Program-made: the position numbers and the translations under genes
From: Planctomycetota bacterium
GTDB taxonomy: Bacteria; Planctomycetota; Phycisphaerae; Phycisphaerales; UBA1924
Assembly (NCBI GenBank): GCA_018968885.1
Contig: JAGWZK010000023.1
Coordinates: forward strand, 1 to 45,038
Direction: 5' to 3'
DNA length: 45,038 nt
Shown: positions 8,852 to 15,973 of the stretch, one piece after another
Position numbering within the stretch: the first letter of the stretch is position 1
Layout: every line of letters begins with the position of its first letter
Notes under the pieces: generated by a model
Databases searched by the model: none
Told to the model about the DNA's origin: nothing
Seen by the model: only the letters and a program-made list of their open reading frames with translations

Positions 8852-10256
8852 AGGCACGGGCACCATCTACAAGCGCGGCGGCAGCGGGCCTTGGATTGCG
8901 TGCTACTGGGACCACAAGGGCAAACGCAAGGAGCACTCTTGCCGTACGACAGATCGTCAGGCCGCTGAACGCATCTTGAACAAGCTGGTAGCAGACGTTG
9001 CTCTCCGTCGAGACTTTGTCATTGATCCCATCGAGGACGACTACGCCGCGGCCGGTCGCCGCCCGTTGGCTGAGCATGTGGACGAGTATCTGGCTTACTG
9101 CGCCAACTTGGGGCAGGATGCGCGCCACATCAGTCAGAAGCGGGGCCACCTTTCCGAATTGCTGAATGCGATCGGTGCGACTCGATTGAGCCATCTGAAT
9201 GCGGATGCGCTAGCGCGTCACCTCTCCACGTTGGTTGATGGCGGGCTGTCGGCTCGAACAGTCAACTACGTTCGCCAGACTTGTGTGGCCTTTGGCAATT
9301 GGTGCGTGAAGACTGGTCGGCTGGCCAACAACCAATTGCGGATTGTTCCCAAGCGCGACGAGGCACGGGATCGCAGGCGTGTGCGGCGGCCTCTCACCGA
9401 TGCCGAGCTCGCTGGCCTTGTCGAGGTGTCCAAGGAGCGTGGGCGAGACGCGTGGTACCTTGCTGCCGCACTCGCTGGGCTGCGAAAGGGCGACCTGCAG
9501 CGATTGACGTGGGCAGACGTGAACTTTGCCGAAGCGACCGTCACGATTCGCGGCGGGAAGGCGCGGCGGATCGACGTGATTCCGATGCACGAGCAACTCG
9601 CCGAGTCGCTTCAGCGGCGATACCGGGCTCAACCAGCACTACCAACCGCCCGCGTCTGGCCCGACACCGTGACCGATCTGACCCGCATGAAGGACTTTCT
9701 CCGTGCCGGGATCGCCCGCAAGGTCGATGTGCTCGATTCCAAGGGCAAGCCGGTCATCATCAAGAATCGCTTGGGCGAGCGTGTCAAGACCAAGATCGTA
9801 GTTGAAGACTCAGAGGGTCGAGTGATCGACCTGCATGCAATGCGTACGACGTTGGGCACCAATCTCGCGCGGGCCGGGGTTGCTCCTCAGGTTGCCCAGC
9901 GCATCATGCGTCACGGCGACTACAAGACCACCTTGAAGCACTACACCGTGCTGGGGCTTGCGGACACTTCGGCTGCGGTTGCGCGGCTTCCCTCGGTGTC
10001 GATCGCTGGGCGCGATGCGATCGCGGCAACAGGAACGGACGGGACGCTCCAAAAACAGCCCCAGCTATACTCCCAGCAGTTGGGGCGCGAAAAGGGGAAA
10101 ACTGGCGCGATTCAGCGCGATGAACTGAGTTCAGTTCAGGCAATCGCCAAAAGCGAAAATTCCCGGAAATCTCCGGGAAATACGCAAGAGTCTGCGGGTA
10201 ATTCGCGAAAGCGGGCGAAGGGATTCGAACCCTCGACGTTCAGCTTGGAAGGCTGA
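8829..10256 (+). CDS. tyrosine recombinase (phage-type integrase)
   Basis: A 475-residue site-specific recombinase. ATG 8829 overlaps the HTH gene by 23 bp. The N-terminal part carries an arm-binding segment ('GTIYKRGGSGPWIACYW'), residues 80-165 form a SAM-like core-binding domain, and residues 188-380 the catalytic domain. All catalytic residues are visible: Arg219 ('AGLRKGDL'), Lys244, His336 and Arg339 ('HAMR'), His362 ('RHGD') and the nucleophile Tyr372 ('HYT'). About 45 residues lie between the strands carrying Lys244 and His336, an insertion with 'KGKPVIIKNRLGERVK'. The last 15 residues are encoded by the antisense strand of the tRNA-Gly gene, which marks integration at that tRNA's 3' end. 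Confidence 0.95.
   Translation: MGRKQRSKGTGTIYKRGGSGPWIACYWDHKGKRKEHSCRTTDRQAAERILNKLVADVALRRDFVIDPIEDDYAAAGRRPLAEHVDEYLAYCANLGQDARHISQKRGHLSELLNAIGATRLSHLNADALARHLSTLVDGGLSARTVNYVRQTCVAFGNWCVKTGRLANNQLRIVPKRDEARDRRRVRRPLTDAELAGLVEVSKERGRDAWYLAAALAGLRKGDLQRLTWADVNFAEATVTIRGGKARRIDVIPMHEQLAESLQRRYRAQPALPTARVWPDTVTDLTRMKDFLRAGIARKVDVLDSKGKPVIIKNRLGERVKTKIVVEDSEGRVIDLHAMRTTLGTNLARAGVAPQVAQRIMRHGDYKTTLKHYTVLGLADTSAAVARLPSVSIAGRDAIAATGTDGTLQKQPQLYSQQLGREKGKTGAIQRDELSSVQAIAKSENSRKSPGNTQESAGNSRKRAKGFEPSTFSLEG
10211..10256. other. probable attachment site (att) at the tRNA-Gly 3' end
   Basis: The integrase gene abuts and enters the 3' half of the tRNA gene, the usual target of tyrosine recombinases. 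The identity segment should lie within the T-arm and acceptor stem. I searched the window by eye for a second copy of this segment to the left and found none, so the other boundary is outside the window or decayed. Confidence 0.55.
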
Positions 10257-10281
10257 CACTCTACCACTGAGTTACGCCCGC
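10211..10281 (-). tRNA. tRNA-Gly(UCC)
   Basis: The reverse complement folds as a 71-nt cloverleaf: acceptor GCGGGCG/CGCCCGC, D-arm with 'AGTGGTAGA', anticodon loop CTTCCAA (anticodon TCC) and T-arm with GGTTCGAATCC. CCA is not encoded. Its 3' half is overlapped by the end of the integrase reading frame on the other strand. It lies 56 bp downstream of a phytase-like lipoprotein gene on the same strand. Confidence 0.95.
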
Positions 10282-10337
10282 ATGGTCAAAGTGTATGCCC
10301 AGCCGCGGCAGACCGGCGAACGTGGTCGAAGAGAGCT

Positions 10338-11435
10338 TCAATGGGCAGGAGCAACTTGCAATTCGCGGCGGCGTGTGCTCAGCCCATCCAGTTGGAAACT
10401 CACCACCTGGTTGATGCTGATGGGATCGCCATCATCGACGATGCCCACAAGTGCCCAACGTGTGGACGCCGGACCGGCCAGCCGCGGGCCCAGGCAAAGG
10501 CCCTCAAGGTTGTTGTTGCCGCCGGAATAGATGAGCGACTTGCCACAGCGCGAAAAAGTGCCGGGTGTCAGGCCTGCCGTCTGCAATCGCACATCCGTCG
10601 CGGCAGTGGTCACTTCGTACACTCGAGTCAGAAACAGAGGCGACGCCAGCCCAAAGCTGCGCTCCAGCGCAAGCAGTCGTCCATCAGGAAGCGCGACCAG
10701 ACCAGAAAGTCCGCTGCGGGCTCCGTTGACGACTGCGCCGTGGATCGGTTCAGTGCGATAGACGACTTGCTTGATGAGGAGTGGTGCGGAGATTGGGGTG
10801 GGGGCGATGTTGAGAAGCGAGAGGCGCACATCGGTGCCGGATGTTGGCGTTGAGATGGGGCCATCGATTGCGAGAGCTTCTTCGTTGGCGAGCCAATAGT
10901 GATCCGTCCGCTCGCGGCTCGAGAGTGATTCGAGGCCGAGATTGGCGCGGCGTTGTGTATAAATGGATGGTGGCGCGATGTCGCGGATCAGTGTGCCATC
11001 GGTAAGGCGAAACTCGCTGAGGGCGGCGCGATCCTCATCACTCAGGATGATCGAATTGCGAGCCGGATCGGTGAACGCGGCACCTTCCCAATCGTGAGTT
11101 GTCGTAAGCGTGAGGCCTCGGATCAGCGTGCATTGTGTGATGACGCCGGAAGCATCGAAGCGGATCGAAAGTTCGATGAGTTTGCTGGAATTATCCATCA
11201 CGGCAATGAAGCGGTGATCGCTGTCGGGAGCGGGTTCGGCGGCTCCACAGCGGGTGGGATCCAGATACGTGATGGCGCTGAGACCGGTGATGGTGAAAGG
11301 TTGGCCGAACTGGTCGGTGGCCTGAGTTGGAAGGGCGATGGTTGAGCGGCGTGCGAGAGTGAGGGGCGCGGCGTGGCACCCCGCGGCGTAAGCGATCAAT
11401 GCAAGGGCACACGAGATGGTGAGGCGGCAGTGCAT
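10338..11435 (-). CDS. phytase-like esterase-family lipoprotein
   Basis: A 365-residue exported protein resembling the 'esterase-like activity of phytase' family, a beta-propeller group. Signs are 'DWEGAAF' near residue 110, 'ANEEALAIDG' near 180, 'GLSGLVALPDGRLLALER' near 245 and 'NNNLEGLCLG' near 315, spaced as propeller blades. The N-terminus is hydrophobic and ends in 'YAAGC', so lipid attachment at Cys19 is likely though the lipobox is not perfect. The substrate is unknown; phytate hydrolysis should not be assumed. It lies 18 bp downstream of the arfB-like gene on the same strand and upstream of tRNA-Gly. Confidence 0.75.
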   Translation of the reverse strand: MHCRLTISCALALIAYAAGCHAAPLTLARRSTIALPTQATDQFGQPFTITGLSAITYLDPTRCGAAEPAPDSDHRFIAVMDNSSKLIELSIRFDASGVITQCTLIRGLTLTTTHDWEGAAFTDPARNSIILSDEDRAALSEFRLTDGTLIRDIAPPSIYTQRRANLGLESLSSRERTDHYWLANEEALAIDGPISTPTSGTDVRLSLLNIAPTPISAPLLIKQVVYRTEPIHGAVVNGARSGLSGLVALPDGRLLALERSFGLASPLFLTRVYEVTTAATDVRLQTAGLTPGTFSRCGKSLIYSGGNNNLEGLCLGPRLAGPASTRWALVGIVDDGDPISINQVVSFQLDGLSTRRRELQVAPAH

Positions 11436-11453
11436 GGGCTGTTGAGCGGCAAA

Positions 11454-11885
11454 TCAGTCGTGGCGTTCGCTGCGGCGACTCTTGATTTGGCTGCGGGTTT
11501 TCTTGGCGGTCAGGCGGCGTTCTTTGCTGCCGCGGCTGGGCTTTGTTGCGCGGCGAACCTTGGGGGCCTTCAAGTTTGCCACGATGATCGCCCGCAACCG
11601 CTCCCAGCATCCATCCTCATTCTGACCTTGCGAGCGGTTTTCATCGCAATCCAGCAGTAAATCGCCACCTTCAGTGACCAGATAAGGCACTGCCGCACGC
11701 ACCCGCGCTTCAACCCCCGGCGGCAATCCGGCAACTGCGAAGCTCATCCGCATCACGCACCGCGTCGAACGCTTGTTGACATTCTGTCCGCCCGGCCCAC
11801 TGCTGGTGGTGAATGAGATATCAATCGCATGACGAGGAACCGTCACGCCGGGTGCAATCATGATGCCGCCGTGCGGGGAAGGCAT
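11454..11885 (-). CDS. arfB: ArfB-type alternative ribosome-rescue factor (peptidyl-tRNA hydrolase)
   Basis: A 143-residue class-I release-factor-like protein that releases nascent chains from stalled ribosomes without needing a stop codon. The catalytic 'SSGPGGQNVNKRST' motif places the GGQ at residues 32-34. The C-terminal tail from about residue 105 is basic and disordered ('KPSRGSKERRLTAKKTRSQIKSRRSERHD'-like), as needed to enter the empty mRNA channel. No codon-recognition domain is present. An internal start at Met9 is also possible. It may be co-transcribed with the lipoprotein gene 18 bp downstream, with no functional link apparent. Confidence 0.93.
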   Translation of the reverse strand: MPSPHGGIMIAPGVTVPRHAIDISFTTSSGPGGQNVNKRSTRCVMRMSFAVAGLPPGVEARVRAAVPYLVTEGGDLLLDCDENRSQGQNEDGCWERLRAIIVANLKAPKVRRATKPSRGSKERRLTAKKTRSQIKSRRSERHD

Positions 11886-12001
11886 AACCGATTGTAGGGT
11901 GAGAGCTCAGAACCACGCATCCTGTGCATCGGAAGCATCCCTCTCCATGCCGCCCACGCTCTTGTGACAATCCTGTGACATGTGTTCACGCAACACCGAT
12001 T

Positions 12002-13180
12002 ATGCTCATCTCTGTGCCAAACTCAAACCATCCGATCTCACGTGTCCTCCTCATCCTCTCGCTGCTCGGCACAATCCCCGCGTGCGCGCACCGAGCGGAT
12101 ACACCCAATCAACTCGCAGCGCCCAATCCCACCTCTCTCACACCCCTAGAACGCGAACCCTTCTTCACTCGTCTCGCAGAATCATCCTTCTCGACCACAT
12201 TCACCAGTGGAGAAATAGGTATCAACCAATGGCGCTGGGGCCCGGGAAAGTTCTCTATCCGCCGCACGTCCATGCTCTCGCAAGTCGCGATCCAGCCCTG
12301 GTCGGAAGAGATCATCTATTGGCAACCTGTGCAGAAATCATTCGCTGTCCTTCACCTCCATGCCGACGCCCCCGGTGTCGGCCGCGGATTGTCCGAGGGC
12401 ACGCTCAACCTCTCTTCGACTCCCATCCAGACCACCCTCACTCTCTACCAACCCCGCGCCCAGCGCACCCTCGCCGAGCGCTGGCTCCTCCCTGATCACA
12501 ATTCCTACCACGCCTTCCTTCTCGAAGATTCCGGAGCCGGCTTCCAGCCTCTCGTCGATTGGGTATACACCCGCGTCCCCACCAACCCGCTCGCTTCCGC
12601 TCCCATCGCTCCTGCCACTCCCGCTCCTCCGCTTGCAGCCGCACCTCTTCCAGCTCAGTTTCGCGCGTTCGAGTCTCTCATCAATCGCCAGTGGATCTCG
12701 TCCAATCCTTCATCCACCACATCATCCTTAACTCCTGAGTCTGCTTCGGTGCGCACATCCTTCGAGTGGCTCACCACTGTGCAACTCCTCCGCATTCACA
12801 TCACCTCACCAGCAAGTCCCTCCGGCCCATCCGCCCCATCACCCGCCACCTCGGCGTTCAACCCGAGCATCAACATGGAGGTCTACATCTATCAGCACAT
12901 GAAGTTCGGCGACCTGTGCTGCCTGGCTCTCGCGGCAGACGGCGCGGTCTATCAAGGCAAAGCACTTCCCTTGATGTCTCTTGGAACGGTCACCTCCACC
13001 ACCCTCATCGCCTTCGATCTCACTGGCGAGAGCTCCCGCGGCACCACGAAGTACCGGCTTCAACTCGACCGTCAACCCGATACCAAGCCCGAACCATCAA
13101 TACGCCAACGCGTGTGGTCGCTCGACGGCTCCGAACCAGCACTGGTCCACGACCTCACGCACGCCCCTTCGCCGCAGTAG
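12002..13180 (+). CDS. putative lipoprotein of unknown function
   Basis: A 392-residue protein starting at ATG 12002; the frame extends upstream to 11924, but only from 12002 does a lipoprotein signal follow ('LLILSLLGTIPAC', Cys about residue 27). The body is Ser/Thr/Pro-rich and beta-like, with proline-rich linkers near residues 195-215 and 265-285. I recognise no domain and see no catalytic motif. It is probably a periplasmic or outer-membrane-anchored protein. The codon choice is strongly C-ending, unlike the left arm. It stands alone between the minus-strand arfB unit and the repeat-rich stretch at 13.2 kb. Confidence 0.7.
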   Translation: MLISVPNSNHPISRVLLILSLLGTIPACAHRADTPNQLAAPNPTSLTPLEREPFFTRLAESSFSTTFTSGEIGINQWRWGPGKFSIRRTSMLSQVAIQPWSEEIIYWQPVQKSFAVLHLHADAPGVGRGLSEGTLNLSSTPIQTTLTLYQPRAQRTLAERWLLPDHNSYHAFLLEDSGAGFQPLVDWVYTRVPTNPLASAPIAPATPAPPLAAAPLPAQFRAFESLINRQWISSNPSSTTSSLTPESASVRTSFEWLTTVQLLRIHITSPASPSGPSAPSPATSAFNPSINMEVYIYQHMKFGDLCCLALAADGAVYQGKALPLMSLGTVTSTTLIAFDLTGESSRGTTKYRLQLDRQPDTKPEPSIRQRVWSLDGSEPALVHDLTHAPSPQ

Positions 13181-13242
13181 TGTCGCCGTTCTACACGTCG
13201 CGGCTGACTCGGTCTGCCACTTGTTCAAGTTCGCTTCCCCTT

Positions 13243-13349
13243 CATTTGGCAATTTGACTATTTGGACATGTGGCCATTTGCGGCTTTGCCGACCTGACAA
13301 CTGTCTGTCACCTTCTCCCCCCACAACCTGACAACTGTCTGTCAGGTTG
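13243..13349. repeat. octamer tract plus 26-bp palindrome (copy 1)
   Basis: Positions 13243-13284 hold five degenerate octamers of the CCAAATNG type (read on the minus strand). Next comes a 19-bp partial copy, 13292-13310, identical to 13326-13344. Then there is a 26-bp palindrome at 13324-13349 with arms CAACCTGACA and TGTCAGGTTG. An identical palindrome with the same kind of octamer tract lies in reverse orientation at 30931-31004. The tract sits in a 220-bp gene-free gap. Confidence 0.85.
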
Positions 13350-13400
13350 CTGATTTTCATCTCTTGGCGCGATCGCCACATCGCGGTACATTCGTTCATC

Positions 13401-14120
13401 ATGTCCGCCGCGCTCTCACATTCCGATGCCGCTCGCTTCACTCTCTTCATCGATGCGATGATCGAGTCACCGCGTCTGAACCTCAGCGCGTTCTGCACTG
13501 CCGCGCGCATCTCCGCCGCCGAGGCCCTCGCCTGGCTCAACCGCGCCGATATCAAAAACGCCCTGCAATCCTGCATGGATGTCATCCAGCTCTCGGCGCG
13601 CATCCGCCACACCATCCTCGAAACCAACGCCATGGGCACTCTCGGCGAGATTCTCAAGACCTCCGACAACCAAATCGAACTCCGCCGCGTCGCCACCACC
13701 ATCATCTCGCGCCACAAGGCCGATCTCCGCGTCTCTTCACGTGCCACCGCTCCGGGTGGAACCGCCCTTCCGGGCGGTGTGACTTCTGCCTTGGGAGGTA
13801 CCGGTCTCCCGACAGGTTCGTCTTATGACTCTGCCTCCCGTGCCACTGATCCGCTCGGGGATCAGTGTGATTCTGGTTCTCGCCGCAACGCGGCGACTGT
13901 CACGAACCCGGTGTGTCAACCCCGGGAAAGCTCACAAAGTCTCCCGAGCACCGAAGGTGCGCTACTTCCCTCCACCTCTTCTTCCGTGACCACCACACTC
14001 ACCAGACTCTCTCTCCTTGCGGAAACGCTCAAACTCCGCAAGCTTCCCCCGCTTCGCGAGCCCCACTCGGCAAAAACAATCCTCTCCCGCGTCGGCGCGC
14101 CTCCGCCACCACCCAGTTGA
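13401..14120 (+). CDS. hypothetical protein carrying inserted hairpin repeats
   Basis: A 239-residue protein starting at ATG 13401. Residues 1-112 look like a genuine helical, Ala-rich domain ('LNLSAFCTAARISAAEALAWLNRADIKNAL'-like then 'ELRRVATTIISRHK'), suggesting a DNA-binding or adaptor role, although no family is certain. From about residue 113 to 190 the sequence turns into low-complexity Gly/Ser/Thr residues encoded by a row of at least six DNA hairpins (13744-13960), yet the frame stays open. A short helical end ('TTTLTRLSLLAETLKLRKL') follows. The frame is 8 bp from the converging phosphatase gene. The N-terminal part is more trustworthy than the C-terminal half. Confidence 0.6.
   Translation: MSAALSHSDAARFTLFIDAMIESPRLNLSAFCTAARISAAEALAWLNRADIKNALQSCMDVIQLSARIRHTILETNAMGTLGEILKTSDNQIELRRVATTIISRHKADLRVSSRATAPGGTALPGGVTSALGGTGLPTGSSYDSASRATDPLGDQCDSGSRRNAATVTNPVCQPRESSQSLPSTEGALLPSTSSSVTTTLTRLSLLAETLKLRKLPPLREPHSAKTILSRVGAPPPPPS
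13744..13960. repeat. cluster of six short hairpins inside an ORF
   Basis: Perfect inverted repeats at 13744-13759 (CCACC/GGTGG), 13761-13778 (ACCGCCC/GGGCGGT), 13793-13810 (GGGAG/CTCCC), 13844-13867 (CACTGATCC/GGATCAGTG), 13880-13896 (TCGCCGC/GCGGCGA) and 13948-13960 (GCACC/GGTGC). Loops are mostly 3-6 bases. The stems differ in sequence, so this is an array of distinct palindromes rather than one repeated unit. Confidence 0.8.
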
Positions 14121-14128
14121 TCCTGCTT

Positions 14129-15334
14129 TCATGCCGCGATTCGCAGTTCATCCGCCATCGCCACCGCGCGAATCGCGATCACCGTCACATCATCGGGCTG
14201 GTGCAGCGACCCATCGCCCTGGTGCAAATGCGCTTCTAACTCATGCACCGCCGCGGAAAGATCACTCTTTCCCGCCGTCGCCAGATGCTCACGCATCAAG
14301 TCCTCAATCGAAAGTTTCAAGGGCTCAGCGGCCGCTTCTAATCCATCCGAGTGAATCAGCAGCGTCTGCCCCGGCAGAAACTCAAAGGTCACGCTGGAAA
14401 AGTCCGCCTCATCAAACACCCCGAGCATCGGCCCCGGCGTCTCTCCCAGGAGGATCTGCCCTGACCGTGATGTGATCCGCAATGGATATGGATGTCCCGC
14501 TCCCGCGAGGGTCACGCGCCGCGCCTTGGGATCAATCACGCCGCATACCGCTGTGGCGTACTTGTGCGAGTATCCCGGATGACGTACCAACTCCTCATTC
14601 AATCGCGCCAGCATCTGCGATGGATCAGTGTGTCCGGCCCGCGCCGATGCCGCCATCGCTCGCGTGATCGCCATCGTCAGCAGTGCAGCTGGCACGCCAT
14701 GCCCCACCGCATCCGCCAGAAAGAACGCCAGCGTCCCATCGGGCTGAGGAACCAGATCGAAGATATCTCCCGAGACATACGCGCACGGGCGAAACGCGAT
14801 CGCGATCTCCAGCCCCGGAATCTCCGGAGCAACCCGCGGGATGAACTCGCGCTGCACCACCGCGGCCAGTTCCATCTCCTGCTGGAAATGATCCAGCTCT
14901 CGCGTCAGCGCCCGCGTGGTGGCCGTCGCCAGTTTCAGATCCATCGCCATATGGCGAATCGTCGCCTGCCTCTGTGCCAGCGTGCACACGATGCTCGCCA
15001 AGGTGGATGGGGCAGTCGTGATCGATTCAATCAGTACACCGCACTCACCCAGTTCTCGCGCCAGTGCTTCAGCACGGGGCGACAGCATGAGAGCCGCCGA
15101 GTGAGTCTCAGCAAAGAGAGTCGAGAGCTGCGCGATATCGGTGATGGGTGCGTGCTCATCACAGAGGCAGATCCACACCGAATCAAGATCCGGCGTCAGT
15201 TCTTCTCGCGTGATGATGCGACAGCGAGGCGATTCTCCCGGCCGCGGCCAATGCTCCAGCAGTTGCGAACCCAGGCGCGCAGCGGCACCAGCAAGGTGAG
15301 TGGGAGCGACAAAGGTGACAGCGACTGTCCGCAT
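14129..15334 (-). CDS. SpoIIE/RsbU-type PP2C serine phosphatase
   Basis: A 401-residue protein phosphatase of the family that acts on anti-anti-sigma or other regulatory phosphoproteins. Residues 1-135 form an N-terminal domain resembling a degenerate receiver or sensor. A helical linker ('LTRELDHFQQEMELAAVVQREF', about 145-175) leads to the PP2C domain (about 180-395). Metal-binding signatures are 'YVSGDIFDL', 'LADAVGHGVPAAL' and 'HSDGLEAA'; 'QPDDVTVIAI' closes the fold. I chose ATG 15334; a GTG at 15364 would add ten residues. The N-terminus lacks a membrane segment, so it is cytoplasmic. No partner kinase or STAS gene is adjacent. Confidence 0.9.
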   Translation of the reverse strand: MRTVAVTFVAPTHLAGAAARLGSQLLEHWPRPGESPRCRIITREELTPDLDSVWICLCDEHAPITDIAQLSTLFAETHSAALMLSPRAEALARELGECGVLIESITTAPSTLASIVCTLAQRQATIRHMAMDLKLATATTRALTRELDHFQQEMELAAVVQREFIPRVAPEIPGLEIAIAFRPCAYVSGDIFDLVPQPDGTLAFFLADAVGHGVPAALLTMAITRAMAASARAGHTDPSQMLARLNEELVRHPGYSHKYATAVCGVIDPKARRVTLAGAGHPYPLRITSRSGQILLGETPGPMLGVFDEADFSSVTFEFLPGQTLLIHSDGLEAAAEPLKLSIEDLMREHLATAGKSDLSAAVHELEAHLHQGDGSLHQPDDVTVIAIRAVAMADELRIAA

Positions 15335-15397
15335 CAGCGCGAGTTTCCTGTGGTTCGCAGGCACAGCGCGTGCGCGTTTCCACCGGGAAAAATCGGC

Positions 15398-15973
15398 TTA
15401 TTTGATCCGCTTCTTCAGGCCTTCGTGGTCAAACTCGATGCGATCGCCGGTCTTGAGTTTCAGGTTCTTCATTTCACCACCGGCAAGCTCGATGACGAAC
15501 TGGGAAGGAAACTTGGAGTTGTACCGGCGCAGGCGTACCTCGTAGTCGCGGTCGCTCTCGCTGGGTTTGCGCGGCTCATCGGGAATCATCGCGTGCATGG
15601 CGACGATGCGTCCACCGGCATCAAGGAAGATGATGTCGATGGCGACGGGGCAATCGCGCATGACGAACTCGCGTTGAATCGATTCCTTGAAGCCAAAGAG
15701 CATGCCGCCTTTAGGGTCTATGACGGTTCTGCCGCCGAGCCCCTTGACCCGGGTGGGGTCATCGAGTGCGAGATCGAGGGTGTAGACCTTGCCGCCGACG
15801 TTGACAGCCAGGGTGTTTCCTGCGGCAGCGCTTTGAGTTTTCTCGCAGCCGCGCAGGGCCAGGAGTGGAAGTGCAAAGCCAATGGTGACGACGGAAAGCA
15901 GGACACCAGCGATGCCGCGGCGAACGGCGGAGAGGGTCGCGGGTTTCACTTGCGGATGTTGCTCAAGAGCCAT
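15398..15973 (-). CDS. DUF192-family lipoprotein or membrane-anchored protein
   Basis: A 191-residue protein with an N-terminal membrane segment (residues 20-42) ending in 'ALRGC', a possible lipobox. The rest matches DUF192: 'RVKGLGGR', 'GGMLFGF', 'REFVMRDCPVAIDIIFLDAGGRIV' and 'FVIELAGGEMKNLKLKTGDRI'-type segments. The typical 'M...NT..PLD..F' core is here 'MRDCPVAIDIIFLD'. The biochemical role of the family is unknown. Its start overlaps the end of the GluQ-RS gene by 28 bp, so the two are translationally coupled, although no functional tie is known. Confidence 0.85.
   Translation of the reverse strand: MALEQHPQVKPATLSAVRRGIAGVLLSVVTIGFALPLLALRGCEKTQSAAAGNTLAVNVGGKVYTLDLALDDPTRVKGLGGRTVIDPKGGMLFGFKESIQREFVMRDCPVAIDIIFLDAGGRIVAMHAMIPDEPRKPSESDRDYEVRLRRYNSKFPSQFVIELAGGEMKNLKLKTGDRIEFDHEGLKKRIK

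Larger units (their letters stand above)
8609..10281 (+). mobile_element. one end of a tRNA-Gly-integrated element (HTH + integrase)
   Basis: An HTH gene, a complete tyrosine recombinase and a tRNA 3' end occur in the order expected at one edge of an integrative element. By orientation the element should extend leftwards from the tRNA, possibly including the ECF sigma and secreted protease genes. No second att, relaxase, replication or phage gene is seen in 1-8600, so its extent is unknown. Confidence 0.55.

Noticed and set aside
13243..13349. CRISPR array
   Set aside because: The repeat units are 8 bp and degenerate, with no spacers of regular length, and no cas gene is present.
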